A program made the translations under genes and the position numbers. From NCBI RefSeq assembly GCF_000379065.1, contig NZ_KB900614.1, forward strand, positions 3,326,333-3,390,332: a stretch of DNA of 64,000 nt, read 5' to 3'. This document shows positions 54,081-62,552 of the stretch, one piece after another. Each line of letters begins with the position of its first letter. The first letter of the stretch is position 1. The notes beneath the pieces were generated by a model. The model did no database searches. It worked only from the letters and a program-made list of their open reading frames with translations, and had not been told where the DNA came from. The stretch is from Salinispora mooreana (GTDB lineage: Bacteria > Actinomycetota > Actinomycetes > Mycobacteriales > Micromonosporaceae).

Positions 54081-55041
54081 AGAGGACGTCTGATTCACGT
54101 ATTTTGTGTGTGTTGTGGTTGTAGTGGTTCTCGCCAGGTTGGGGTGGTTTCGGCGGTGAGGCGTTTGGCGAGGTTGTCGATCATGGCGAGGGTGATCATG
54201 CTGGCGGAGTTGTCGGGTCGTGCTTCGTAGTCGCGGACGAGTCGGCGGTGGTGCATGAGCCAGCCGATGGTGCGTTCGACGACCCATCGCCGTTTGACCA
54301 CGCTGAAGCCTTTGGCTTGGGGGTTTTTGGTGACGGTCTCGACGTCGACGCCGAGGGCGGCGCCGTGTTCGACGACGCGGTTTGTGAAGCCGGCGTCGAC
54401 CCAGGTTTTGGTGAGGGTGGGGTGGGTGGTGGTGGCCTGGTTGAGCAGGTTGATGCCGATGGTGTTGTCGCTGGCGCTTGCGGCGGTGACGGTGACGGCG
54501 AGGAGGAGGCCGAGGGTGTCGGTGATGATGCCGCGTTTGCGGCCGACGATTTTCTTTCCGGCGTCTGGGCCCTGTGTGGATAGTGGGACGTTGGTGGAGG
54601 TCTTCACGCTCTGGCTGTCCATGATGGAGGCTGTTGGTGTGATGGTGCGGCCGTGGTGGTCGCGGACGAGGCCGGTGAGCTGGTAGTTGAGTTCGGTGAA
54701 GATGCCTTCTTTGCTCCAGGCGGCGAAGTAGCCGTAGACGGTGCGGTATGGCGGGAAGTCGTGGGGTAGGTAGCGCCAGGCGATGCCGGTGCGGTTGATG
54801 TAGAGGATGGCGTTGAAGATGTCGCGCAGGTCGTGGGTGGGGGTACGTCCGCTGACGCCGGCGTCGGTGCGGGCTTGCCGCCAGGCGGTTAGGCGGGGTG
54901 CGATGAGGGCCCAGCGGGCGTCGGACAGGTCGGACGGGTAGGGGCGCCGTTCGGTCATGAAGCAGGCGTACGGTGTCGGGGCCTCGACCTGGCGGACGTC
55001 ATGTCCGTCGGTGCGGGATGAAAGTGAACCAGACACGATCC
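54081..55041. mobile_element. IS5-family insertion sequence, element 1
   Basis: Imperfect inverted ends GTCTGATTCAC (left, about 54088-54098) and GTGAACCAGAC (right, about 55025-55035) bracket an intact transposase gene. The exact outer ends are uncertain by several bases. Confidence 0.55.
54095..54958 (-). CDS. IS5-family transposase 1
   Basis: A 287-aa DDE transposase. YPSDLSDARWALIAPRL is the DUF4096 N-terminus, SIMDSQSVKTSTNVP gives the first Asp, TWVDAGFTNR the second and RRWVVERTIGWLMHHRRLVR the Glu. ATG 54958 is the first start with homology behind it. Apparently intact. Confidence 0.9.
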   Translation of the reverse strand: MTERRPYPSDLSDARWALIAPRLTAWRQARTDAGVSGRTPTHDLRDIFNAILYINRTGIAWRYLPHDFPPYRTVYGYFAAWSKEGIFTELNYQLTGLVRDHHGRTITPTASIMDSQSVKTSTNVPLSTQGPDAGKKIVGRKRGIITDTLGLLLAVTVTAASASDNTIGINLLNQATTTHPTLTKTWVDAGFTNRVVEHGAALGVDVETVTKNPQAKGFSVVKRRWVVERTIGWLMHHRRLVRDYEARPDNSASMITLAMIDNLAKRLTAETTPTWREPLQPQHTQNT

Positions 55042-55246
55042 CGGGGCGATATCCGCTGAACCCGGTAGGCCTATGTCCACCGATATGTTTTCTTTCTAGG
55101 TCGGGTCGGGCATCTCGCGCTACCGAGGTCGAGGCGCGAATCGGCCATTACCGGCCCGAAGATGAAGCAAACGTCCAGTGAGAGGGTGGTTCGGGAGTGT
55201 ATGTCCGGACTGGGTTTGACCGCTCATTAGGGGCCTTGGTGGTCGG

Positions 55247-55660
55247 GGTTACGTCGACGGTGGGGTCAGGGTGAACAGTCCGGCCTCGGGTTCGGTGAGG
55301 ATCTGGCGGGTGACGAGGCGTTTGAGCTTGGCGCGGAGGTTCTCGGTGTCCTTCGCGGTGGTGCCGGTCCCAGGGCCTGGCAGATGTCCTTGGCGCGCAT
55401 CGGTGTGGTGGGCGTGTGGAACACGGTGAGGATCTGTTGGTAGGCGGGGCTGGCGATGGTCGGGTCAGCGGTGGTGCCGCGTCGAGTGGGTCGCCGAGGC
55501 TCAGGAGCGTTTTGCGGGTGATGGCGAGTTCGGTGACTTCGGTCTCGGCCGTGGTGAGCTGTTCGTTGAGGGTGGCGATTTGGGCGCGGAGCCGTTCGAC
55601 GGTGAGGCCGGCGGCGGTTTCGCGTTCGGTGAGCAGGGTCAGTAGCGACGGCGGGGTCAC
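55247..55660 (-). pseudogene. Decayed IS5 accessory gene
   Basis: GTG 55660 overlaps the transposase stop as GTGA. The product starts PPSLLTLLTERETAAGLTVE, a coiled coil, then changes frame to YQQILTVFHTPTTPMRAKDI and again to ENLRAKLKRLVTRQILTEPE before its stop. Together these make a coiled-coil plus winged-helix protein often found after such transposases. At least two frameshifts break it. Confidence 0.6.
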
Positions 55661-56499
55661 CGCTGCTGGCCTGTGTCGCGCCAGGACGTGGTGGCGGTGC
55701 CGGTGAGCCGGCGGATGAGGTTCGCTGTGGAGGCCCACCAGGTGCGGGACACCGCGGAGGCGGGTCGGCTCTCGTACTCGCGGACCAGGCGGCGGTGCAG
55801 CATCAGGGTGCCGTGGGTCTGCTCCACCACCCACCGGCGTTTCACCGGCACGAACCCGGCCGTCGTGTCGGACCGAAGGACCTGCTCGACGTCGATATTT
55901 CGGATGGCGCCGTGGATCTGCACGTCGTCTTTGAACCCGGCATCGACCCACGCCTTGGTAACCGTCGGGGTGTGCGCTACCACGTTGTCCAGCAGTTTCA
56001 CACCGATCGTGTTGTCGGTGACCGACGCGGCGGTGACCACCACCGCGATGATCAACCCGAGGGCGTCGACCGCGAGGCCTCGCTTGCGCCCCGGGACCTT
56101 CTTCGCCGCGTCCTTGCCGGTCGTGGCGGCCGGGACGTGGTTGGCCGCCCGGATCGACTGGGTGTCCAGCGCCACCGCGGTCGGATCCTCCCGGCGGCCG
56201 GCCCGCTCCCGCGCCTGACAGCGCAGCAGATCGTGGATCACCTGGTCGGTGCCATCATCACGCCACAGGGCGAAGTAGTAGTAGGTGGCCGACTTCGGCG
56301 GCAGGTCGTGTGGCAGGTACGCCCACTGACACCCGGTCCGGTTCTGGTAGAAGATCGCGTTCACGATCTCCCGCAACTCGTAGCGGCCCTGATGCCCCGA
56401 CACCGACGGATGCCGGTCCTTCCACGCCTGCAGAAACGGCCCGACCACCGCCCACTGATCATCGGTCAGGTCACTCGGATACGCCGCACGTCCATTCAT
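55657..56499 (-). CDS. IS5-family transposase 2
   Basis: A 280-aa DDE transposase: AAYPSDLTDDQWAVVGPFL at the start, AVALDTQSIRAANHVPA (Asp), KAWVDAGFKDD (Asp) and RRWVVEQTHGTLMLHRRLVR (Glu). Intact by reading frame. Its stop overlaps the start of the decayed accessory gene. Confidence 0.9.
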   Translation of the reverse strand: MNGRAAYPSDLTDDQWAVVGPFLQAWKDRHPSVSGHQGRYELREIVNAIFYQNRTGCQWAYLPHDLPPKSATYYYFALWRDDGTDQVIHDLLRCQARERAGRREDPTAVALDTQSIRAANHVPAATTGKDAAKKVPGRKRGLAVDALGLIIAVVVTAASVTDNTIGVKLLDNVVAHTPTVTKAWVDAGFKDDVQIHGAIRNIDVEQVLRSDTTAGFVPVKRRWVVEQTHGTLMLHRRLVREYESRPASAVSRTWWASTANLIRRLTGTATTSWRDTGQQR

Positions 56500-56597
56500 G
56501 ATCAGCCCAACGCGGCCGGGCCTCCCCGGTTACGACTACGGCTCACATTCACATGCCAACCCAAACCCACAAGGGACGAAAGCTACCGAACCACCCT

Positions 56598-56629
56598 CTG
56601 ACAAAAGTGTCAGTTGCCTCTGGTAGAAT
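56598..56629 (+). promoter_or_regulatory. Palindrome and -10-like element before the methyltransferase
   Basis: CTGACAAAAGTGTCAG (56598-56613) is a hairpin or operator palindrome, followed by TAGAAT (56624-56629), a good -10. A TGACAA at 56599-56604 could be the -35 with a long 19-bp spacer. It adjoins the end of IS5 element 2, which could have supplied part of it. Confidence 0.35.
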
Positions 56630-56704
56630 GCTTAATTGCCTGCGGCATTCCGTTAGTGTGCCAACTACACCGGCACGCTAGGTCGGTGGCGCCCGAGGAG
56701 CTAG

Positions 56705-57688
56705 ATGATCATGACTCAAGCGGATCCGCTCGCGAAGATTGCGCATAGCAGTCGTGTCTATACAACAGGTAGTGGCATCCAAGTTTGCGCCGACAGCCGT
56801 GAGATCCTACCGAAGTTGCCTGCGAACTCCATCGATTTAATCGTTACGTCGCCGCCCTTTCCACTTCTGCGGAAGAAGGAGTACGGCAACGAGGACCAGC
56901 ACGCCTACGTCGATTGGCTTGTAGATTTCGCCAAGGCCGCTAAGGATGCGTTGAAGGACACGGGAAGCCTGGTTCTTGACATCGGCGGGGCCTACCAAAA
57001 GGGCCGGCCGGTTCGGTCGCTTCACCAGTATCTCGTTCTAATTGCGCTTGTCGAGAATGTCGGCTACGAACTTGCTGAGGAGTTTTACTGGTACAACACC
57101 GCGAAGCTCCCCTCACCAATCGAATGGGTAAACAAGAGGAAAATCCGAGTAAAGGACGCAGTAAACACCGTATGGTGGCTATCCAAGACTGACTTTCCTA
57201 AAGTCAATCTAGACCCCGTTAGGGTTCCCTACTCACAATCGATGAAGCGGTTACTCAAGAACCCCGAAGGCTACTATAAACCAAAGCTCCGAGACTCTGG
57301 TCATGCGATCGGCAAGGCTTTCGGCCAGGATAACGGTGGCGCCCTTCCGTCGAACTTGCTCTCTTACCCGAACTCTGATTCGAATGGCTTTTACATACGA
57401 ACCTGCAAGCAGCTCGGCCAACGTGCACACCCGGCCCGATTTCCGGCAGCTCTCCCTGAATTCTTCGTCAAAATGCTGACTGAGAAAGACGACCTGGTGG
57501 TAGATATTTTCAGCGGCTCCAACACAACCGGCCATGTTGCCGAGCGGCTCGGTCGCAGATGGCTTTCAATCGAGGAGAGCCGCGAGTATGCCGACTTGTC
57601 CAGCATACGGTTCATGGAGGGCATAGAGCTCGATAAGATACGGGGTATCTACGGTTCCGTAAAGTCTGACAGCCGTCCAAATTTGTAG
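56705..57688 (+). CDS. DNA methyltransferase (N4-cytosine/N6-adenine, beta-class-like order)
   Basis: A 327-aa MTase. Motif IV is DLIVTSPPF at about residues 44-52, near the N-terminus; motif I, LVVDIFSGSNTTGHVAERLG, is near the C-terminus (about 263-282), the permuted beta-class order. TSPPF-type motifs are typical of N4-cytosine enzymes, but N6-adenine cannot be excluded. GAGGAG is 4 nt before ATG 56705; ATG 56711 is as likely. AT-richer codons than the chromosome mark it as acquired. It converges on the ATPase-helicase operon and should mark self DNA for that system. Confidence 0.88.
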   Translation: MIMTQADPLAKIAHSSRVYTTGSGIQVCADSREILPKLPANSIDLIVTSPPFPLLRKKEYGNEDQHAYVDWLVDFAKAAKDALKDTGSLVLDIGGAYQKGRPVRSLHQYLVLIALVENVGYELAEEFYWYNTAKLPSPIEWVNKRKIRVKDAVNTVWWLSKTDFPKVNLDPVRVPYSQSMKRLLKNPEGYYKPKLRDSGHAIGKAFGQDNGGALPSNLLSYPNSDSNGFYIRTCKQLGQRAHPARFPAALPEFFVKMLTEKDDLVVDIFSGSNTTGHVAERLGRRWLSIEESREYADLSSIRFMEGIELDKIRGIYGSVKSDSRPNL

Positions 57689-57698
57689 CTACCGCATT

Positions 57699-57743
57699 GC
57701 GGCGCTGTGCGCTATCACGAAACAATATCTAGCACAGCGCCGC
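57699..57743. terminator. Bidirectional terminator inside the defence cassette
   Basis: A perfect 12-bp stem (57699-57710 with 57732-57743) and a 21-nt AT-rich loop between convergent methyltransferase and 138-aa genes. Confidence 0.75.
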
Positions 57744-57779
57744 CCTTACCACCGACAAAGACGTGGGGCTGAGTTTGTT

Positions 57780-58196
57780 CTACTGAGGCTCGTTTAGCAA
57801 GTCTCGAAGCGAGAGCACTGCAGCGGTAGCGATCTGATTATCCAGGCTGATCGTGCCGATATTCAACAGGGTTTCGATTACCCGGTAAGGGTCCTCCGAC
57901 AGTTCAGGCCGGAGGGCCAGGAGGAGATCCCGAAGTTCTCCTTCCGGGTCGACCGATCCGATGTTGTACAAGGTGCCACTTAGGGCGCCGAAGTCAGCAG
58001 GCCTCTCAACCGGCAGTTTCTCACGTAGCGCATAGGCCAGACCCAGCCGGCCGGCGTCCAAAGCGTCGGGGAGATTGAAATGATCTTTTACCCTCTTGGC
58101 CGCAGACTCCGCCGCAGCTGTGAAGCTCATGGTCTTCTTGGGGGCCTTGGCGGAGGAACTTGTTGCGGTCGCGCCGCGCTGCGTAGGCGTAGTCAT
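57780..58196 (-). CDS. Unknown 138-aa helical protein, defence operon
   Basis: A Thr/Ser/Ala-rich disordered start, then a helical domain: SAAKRVKDHFNLPDALDAGR and LGLAYALREKLPVERPADFG, later LRDLLLALRPELSEDPYRVI and LLNIGTISLDNQIATA. The pattern faintly recalls DndE (a short helical DNA-nick-binding protein), but I cannot confirm it. ATG 58196 overlaps the ATPase stop (ATGA), so it is translated with it and likely acts with it. Last gene of the five-gene operon. Confidence 0.7.
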   Translation of the reverse strand: MTTPTQRGATATSSSAKAPKKTMSFTAAAESAAKRVKDHFNLPDALDAGRLGLAYALREKLPVERPADFGALSGTLYNIGSVDPEGELRDLLLALRPELSEDPYRVIETLLNIGTISLDNQIATAAVLSLRDLLNEPQ

Positions 58197-60169
58197 GATA
58201 CCTGTGCTCCCCGCTCGATTTCCGTGTGACGTGCCGATCGCCTACGGAGGTGATGCTCCGAAACGAGAAGGTGGTCAAGTTCTTGGACTGCGGTCTCCCG
58301 ATCAAGTTCGTCGTCGTGCACAAGCAGGAGCACCTGATCAGTCAACATTGGTAGGGCCTTCAAGACATGCCGTTTGTGCGTCCGGTCCAAGCGGCCAAAG
58401 GGGCTGTCGGTGATGATCGGTCCGCTCATCGGTGAGCATCTCTGCAAGGCGGCAATCAAGGATAGTGCAACAATATGCTCGTACCCGCTACTGCGGTTGA
58501 CGATCGGTTGGCCATCCTTGTGGAGGATTGTCAGCCCATATCCTTCGTTGATGCGAAGTCGGTCGTAATCAGGCTCTCCTGAGAGGACACGGAAGACGGC
58601 GGTAGCATCTTCCTCGATTCGCTCACGTAACCTCTCCCGGAAGTCAGTGACAGCAGCGTCAAGCAGGTCATGCAGCCGGATAAGAAGCGCTACTTTACGG
58701 TCGTACGGTCCGGTCTGATTATTCCCGGCCTTAGCTAACCTCTCAGATAGTTTAGCGACAGCCGCCTCCTTATTGACCAGCAGTCGACGTTCTTCAGCAA
58801 GTATTGCCTTTGTGTTGCCGAGGCTTATTCGTGTATTGGCATGCCGTTCGACGAGCTCCATGAGTGCGTCTTCGCCGCTGCCGTCCTCCTTAAGGTGAGC
58901 CTCGAGTTCGTTCAACTGTTGCTCCGCATCCGACAGATCGACCAGCGTTTGTTCAGCCTCGCTCTCGAGCCGGGCAAGTAGGGAAGCCTCCCCCCTCAAT
59001 CGCCGAAGTGCACGTTGGCGGTTACGGAGGTCAACGAGTAAACGGTCGAACTCTGCGGGATCCTGGGCGGGCGACTCTTCAGCCACGTCTAGCGTCTGGA
59101 TCGCCGAGGTGCCCTGGCCACACGTCGGGCACTGGCCACTCGAGATCAACACGGCCCGGCTCCGTGCGGCGTTTCGCGCGAGAACAGCATCGTCCCGACT
59201 GTTCGTGACTTCATCGATCTTGTCGTCGAGCTGGGTCAACACCTCCTGTGCCGTTGGCTCCAGCACAGCACGCCAGGCGGTACCAGACTTTACTTTGAGA
59301 TCATTTACTAGCTCGTCACGGCGTTGGCACAGCCGTTCGACCTCGTCACGCTTTGCGTTGCGCTTACCTAGCCGTTCGCGTAAACGTGTTGCCGATGCCA
59401 ACCTTTTCTCAAGATCGCTAACGCTGCTGGTGAGCTCGTCGACCTTAGTGGTCAAGTCATGAACGTTCTCGCGATGTTGGTCCGCCTGCTCGCTTGAAAT
59501 CTGAAGGTGATTGCCAAGCTCGCGTGTGCTCTTGTCACGTTGAGCTGCCTTGGCTTGGTCTGTACGGGCGGTTTTCAGGAGCGCTGCTGTGTGGGCTCGA
59601 GCCTCCGTTAGGATGGGTACACCGAGGATACGCTCAATAGCTTCCTTGAGGCGTTCGCCAACCTCACTGCCAGCCGTAAGCAGCTGCTCGTACTCCTGAA
59701 GCAGCTCGGCGTCGAACAGGAAGAAACGCGCAATCTGCTCCGGCAGCAGCCGGGCGATTTCCCAATTCCGCTCATCGGGACCCAGAGCAGCTCCGTCACG
59801 AAGAAGGCTAAGCTGCTCACGAAAATCCGCCGCAGAATGAGCCGGCCGTGTGGGATCGTAGGGCTTGAAGGCGCGTGTGAGCTTATAGGACCGTCCAGCA
59901 TAGACAAAAGAGAGGACGGTCTTGAAGCCCCGTGCTCCGCGATGCCCTTCTACCTCGCTGTTCCCAACAGTTGCAAAGTCGATCTTCGCGGAACCGCGGC
60001 CAAGAATCACGCCGAATAAAGCATATCGGAGTGCGTTCAGGAATGAGGTTTTGCCTCTGCCGTTCTCGCCCCACATGAGCTCAACGCCTGGCTTGTCTGA
60101 AAACTCGTACGTTTGGGTTCCTCGGTAGGGGCCGAAATCCGTAATTTCCAGAGACTTGAGGCGCAGCAT
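58193..60169 (-). CDS. DndD-like SMC/Rad50-type ATPase with zinc hook
   Basis: A 658-aa ATPase: SLEITDFGPYRGTQTYEF then Walker A GENGRGKTSF at about residues 34-43, long coiled coils, a central CPTCGQG zinc-hook at about 350, a second coiled coil, an ABC-signature-like NRSSGYEHIVALSLIAAL and Walker B PIITDSPFGRLD. This is the DndD/RecF/Rad50 layout. The N-terminal sequence is DndD-like, but no DndA/B/C/E sulphur genes are nearby, so it is not a phosphorothioation system. It starts immediately after the 79-aa gene (TAAATG). Confidence 0.88.
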   Translation of the reverse strand: MLRLKSLEITDFGPYRGTQTYEFSDKPGVELMWGENGRGKTSFLNALRYALFGVILGRGSAKIDFATVGNSEVEGHRGARGFKTVLSFVYAGRSYKLTRAFKPYDPTRPAHSAADFREQLSLLRDGAALGPDERNWEIARLLPEQIARFFLFDAELLQEYEQLLTAGSEVGERLKEAIERILGVPILTEARAHTAALLKTARTDQAKAAQRDKSTRELGNHLQISSEQADQHRENVHDLTTKVDELTSSVSDLEKRLASATRLRERLGKRNAKRDEVERLCQRRDELVNDLKVKSGTAWRAVLEPTAQEVLTQLDDKIDEVTNSRDDAVLARNAARSRAVLISSGQCPTCGQGTSAIQTLDVAEESPAQDPAEFDRLLVDLRNRQRALRRLRGEASLLARLESEAEQTLVDLSDAEQQLNELEAHLKEDGSGEDALMELVERHANTRISLGNTKAILAEERRLLVNKEAAVAKLSERLAKAGNNQTGPYDRKVALLIRLHDLLDAAVTDFRERLRERIEEDATAVFRVLSGEPDYDRLRINEGYGLTILHKDGQPIVNRSSGYEHIVALSLIAALQRCSPMSGPIITDSPFGRLDRTHKRHVLKALPMLTDQVLLLVHDDELDRETAVQELDHLLVSEHHLRRRSARHTEIERGAQVS

Positions 60170-60409
60170 TTACTGGCCCTCCCGAGAGAGGTAATCTTCC
60201 ATGGCCCTTGCTACGGCCCGGGTTGCAACTGAAGCATTGTCGAGGTTATCCCGCTCGGCGCTGAGCACGGCCTCAAGAAGATCCGCCGGGACATCCGGAA
60301 ACTCTGCCTCGCGTAGGTCCTCGGCGGCACGCAACACATCCTCTACCGAGGCTTGAGGCAAGATGTGCTCCGTGTCGGAAGCCAGCTCGACTCCTGCAGT
60401 ATCACTCAT
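60170..60409 (-). CDS. Small acidic helical protein, 79 aa, defence operon
   Basis: No domain recognised. Acidic and helical (SVEDVLRAAEDLREAEFPDV, AVLSAERDNLDNASVATRAV). ATG 60409 is preferred because GGAGG is 9 nt upstream and its first bases overlap the helicase stop (ATGAGTGA). It ends at TAA directly followed by the ATPase ATG. Likely a small subunit bridging helicase and ATPase; inferred from position only. Confidence 0.68.
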   Translation of the reverse strand: MSDTAGVELASDTEHILPQASVEDVLRAAEDLREAEFPDVPADLLEAVLSAERDNLDNASVATRAVARAMEDYLSREGQ

Positions 60410-62552
60410 CGTCATAGTCCTCCGACTCAATACCCTCGGCACCGTCCGCAACATGGTTTGCGACGACTTGAACTCCATGCTCGATGCAAATTCGTTCGAC
60501 CTCGGTCATGGCTTGAGGGTTGGCAGCACCACCCGCAAAGTCAAGCACACGACCGAGCTCGCCCGCTAGAAGCCGGTCGGCATCACGTCGTCGGAAGTTT
60601 GGCGACGACGCATGCTCACTCTTCTCGACGCTTGGTGTAGTGACTGCGTCGTGGAGGCGCGCATAGATTTTGCCAGGGTGTCGGCGGAGGATGCGGCCTC
60701 TGCGCTGAATGAACTCCCGCGGGTTCCGGCTGCTAGCTAGGATCAGGGCGTGCGACACTGCTGGGAGATCGACGCCTTCGTCCAAGCAGCGAACACTTAC
60801 CAGCACTCCGCCATTGAGCTCTAGCTCCACCAGCGTAGCTTCTCTGCTGCCGTCCATCTCTGAGTGGTATTCCAGAGATGGTATCCCTGCCCCGCTTAGT
60901 GCAGCTCGCACCTGCTGCACCTGCTGAATGCTGTCGCAGTAAACGATCCACCGCTGCCCGTCCTGCCAGTGATCGACCAGAACCCGGCGTGCCAGATCAA
61001 CCTTTGCCGAAGCCTGCTTCAGGATGCGCGCTCGGGCGATAGCGAGGCGGCGAAGCCGTTCGTTACTTTCGATGTCACCAAAGTCAGTGGCGTTTCTCGC
61101 GGACTCTCGACGGATTCTGCGGGTTATATCCTCGTATTCAGCCTGCTCCGGCCCAGTAAGCGGAGCAGTGTGTGGATGGTACGTATATGGCGTGAGGACC
61201 CGATCTCGGATTGCGTCGGCAAGACTATACGCCGGCTTTAGAATGCCGCCAAAATAGTCGAGGATGGCCGAGGTCCCTTCGGCGTCACCTGCTCGCCGTG
61301 GAGTCGCACTGAGCCCTAGGCGCCATCCTGCACTAATTGTTAGTAGGCTTCTTGCCTTAAGGCTGCCCAGCCGGTGGGCTTCGTCCGCCACAAAAAGGAG
61401 GCGGTCGTGCGGGTAGAGCCGATTGCGGAAGCCATCAGTGCAAGCAGTTTGCATTGTCGCCAGAATAATCCGTGCTCCTGAACCACCGGGGGCACTCCAT
61501 GGCCTCAAGAGCTCTTGACGCCGCCAGTCCTCGTGTCCGTCACCGGCGAGCAGGAGTTTCGGTTCTAGGTCCCGAAGGCCCTCACCTAATTCGCGCTGCC
61601 ATTGCCCTAGAAGTAGTGCGCTTGGGACGACCACAAGGGCGTTACCGCCATCTTCTAAAGCGGCGCGAATGGCGTTGATCGCCGTGTAAGTTTTGCCGCT
61701 ACCAGTAGCATGCTCAACTAAGCCGCGCCGGTTGTTGAGCTCCCAAGACGCCAGGGCCTGTACTTGGTGGTCTCTGAGCGATGAACGTGCTCCGCTGCTC
61801 TTCGCCCGGACGGAGGCTTCTGCTATTACTTCGTCAACCAATACCTCCCAGTCCTCGGCTCCGGCTTCGCGCACCCGGGACATGGCATCATCACTTAGCG
61901 GCTGCACGCGGACGCCCTGTGCCCGATCATGCCAAAGCAACTCGAACCGTTCGCGCGACTTCTCGGTTCGTCGCGCATCGCGTGGGTCAAGCCATGATGC
62001 GAAAACGTCGATGCTCTCAATGTTTCCGTCGGCGGCTAGGCCAAGGTATGTCTCATTCATCGATCCACGGAAACCGACCCAATCACCACCTGGGTCTCCG
62101 AAGATTCCAACTTTGTCGTGAAACATTCGACGCTCTGAAGCCCGCGCTGACGCGCCGACGCTGGCTAGGCGAATCTCCACTACTCGACTTGCTATAAGCC
62201 CAGCGAGTATTCGCGTTGGCTTCCTGGACCGGTCACTGGCGAGCAGGATGTTCAATTCTGTGATTAAGGAAGCCGCAAGATCTTCGTTGGCTAGCGATTC
62301 CTTACCTTCTCGCAACACTGCCGAGTCGGCGGAGGAGAATACGGGTGAGCAAATAATCCGCATCGTTCCACCCGAACGGACGAATTCTTTCAGCGCGGGC
62401 CACGCGATCCCGAAAACGGCTGACGAGAAGTAGCCGGAAATTCGATCGTAGCGCGTCGCTAGTCTCATGCAGGGCAGATAGAAGTCCTCCGCTATATCGT
62501 CTTCGCCCTTATCGTAGCTTTCCCTCAGCTCTAAATCCCGGAGGCGCCTCAC
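60402..62552 (-). CDS. Fused PLD-like nuclease and superfamily 2 helicase
   Basis: A 716-aa protein. Residues about 20-215 form a phospholipase-D-like module: MFHDKVGIFGD (H-x-K at 145/147) and FRGSMNETYLG (163-168 region), as in restriction nucleases. Residues about 255-600 are an SF2 helicase: LRDHQVQALASW, Walker A EHATGSGKTYTA, DEAH box VADEAHRLGS, LSATPRRAGD, and motif VI RRGRILRR. Only one clear HxK motif is present, so the nuclease may dimerise or be inactive. ATG 62552 overlaps the upstream 221-aa gene stop (ATGA). Confidence 0.9.
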   Translation of the reverse strand: MRRLRDLELRESYDKGEDDIAEDFYLPCMRLATRYDRISGYFSSAVFGIAWPALKEFVRSGGTMRIICSPVFSSADSAVLREGKESLANEDLAASLITELNILLASDRSRKPTRILAGLIASRVVEIRLASVGASARASERRMFHDKVGIFGDPGGDWVGFRGSMNETYLGLAADGNIESIDVFASWLDPRDARRTEKSRERFELLWHDRAQGVRVQPLSDDAMSRVREAGAEDWEVLVDEVIAEASVRAKSSGARSSLRDHQVQALASWELNNRRGLVEHATGSGKTYTAINAIRAALEDGGNALVVVPSALLLGQWQRELGEGLRDLEPKLLLAGDGHEDWRRQELLRPWSAPGGSGARIILATMQTACTDGFRNRLYPHDRLLFVADEAHRLGSLKARSLLTISAGWRLGLSATPRRAGDAEGTSAILDYFGGILKPAYSLADAIRDRVLTPYTYHPHTAPLTGPEQAEYEDITRRIRRESARNATDFGDIESNERLRRLAIARARILKQASAKVDLARRVLVDHWQDGQRWIVYCDSIQQVQQVRAALSGAGIPSLEYHSEMDGSREATLVELELNGGVLVSVRCLDEGVDLPAVSHALILASSRNPREFIQRRGRILRRHPGKIYARLHDAVTTPSVEKSEHASSPNFRRRDADRLLAGELGRVLDFAGGAANPQAMTEVERICIEHGVQVVANHVADGAEGIESEDYDDE

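Larger units (their letters stand above)
55181..56599. mobile_element. IS5-family insertion sequence, element 2
   Basis: Perfect 14-bp terminal inverted repeats AGAGGGTGGTTCGG (55181-55194) and CCGAACCACCCTCT (56586-56599). It holds a transposase and a decayed accessory gene. The right end abuts the promoter region of the DNA methyltransferase. Confidence 0.8.
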
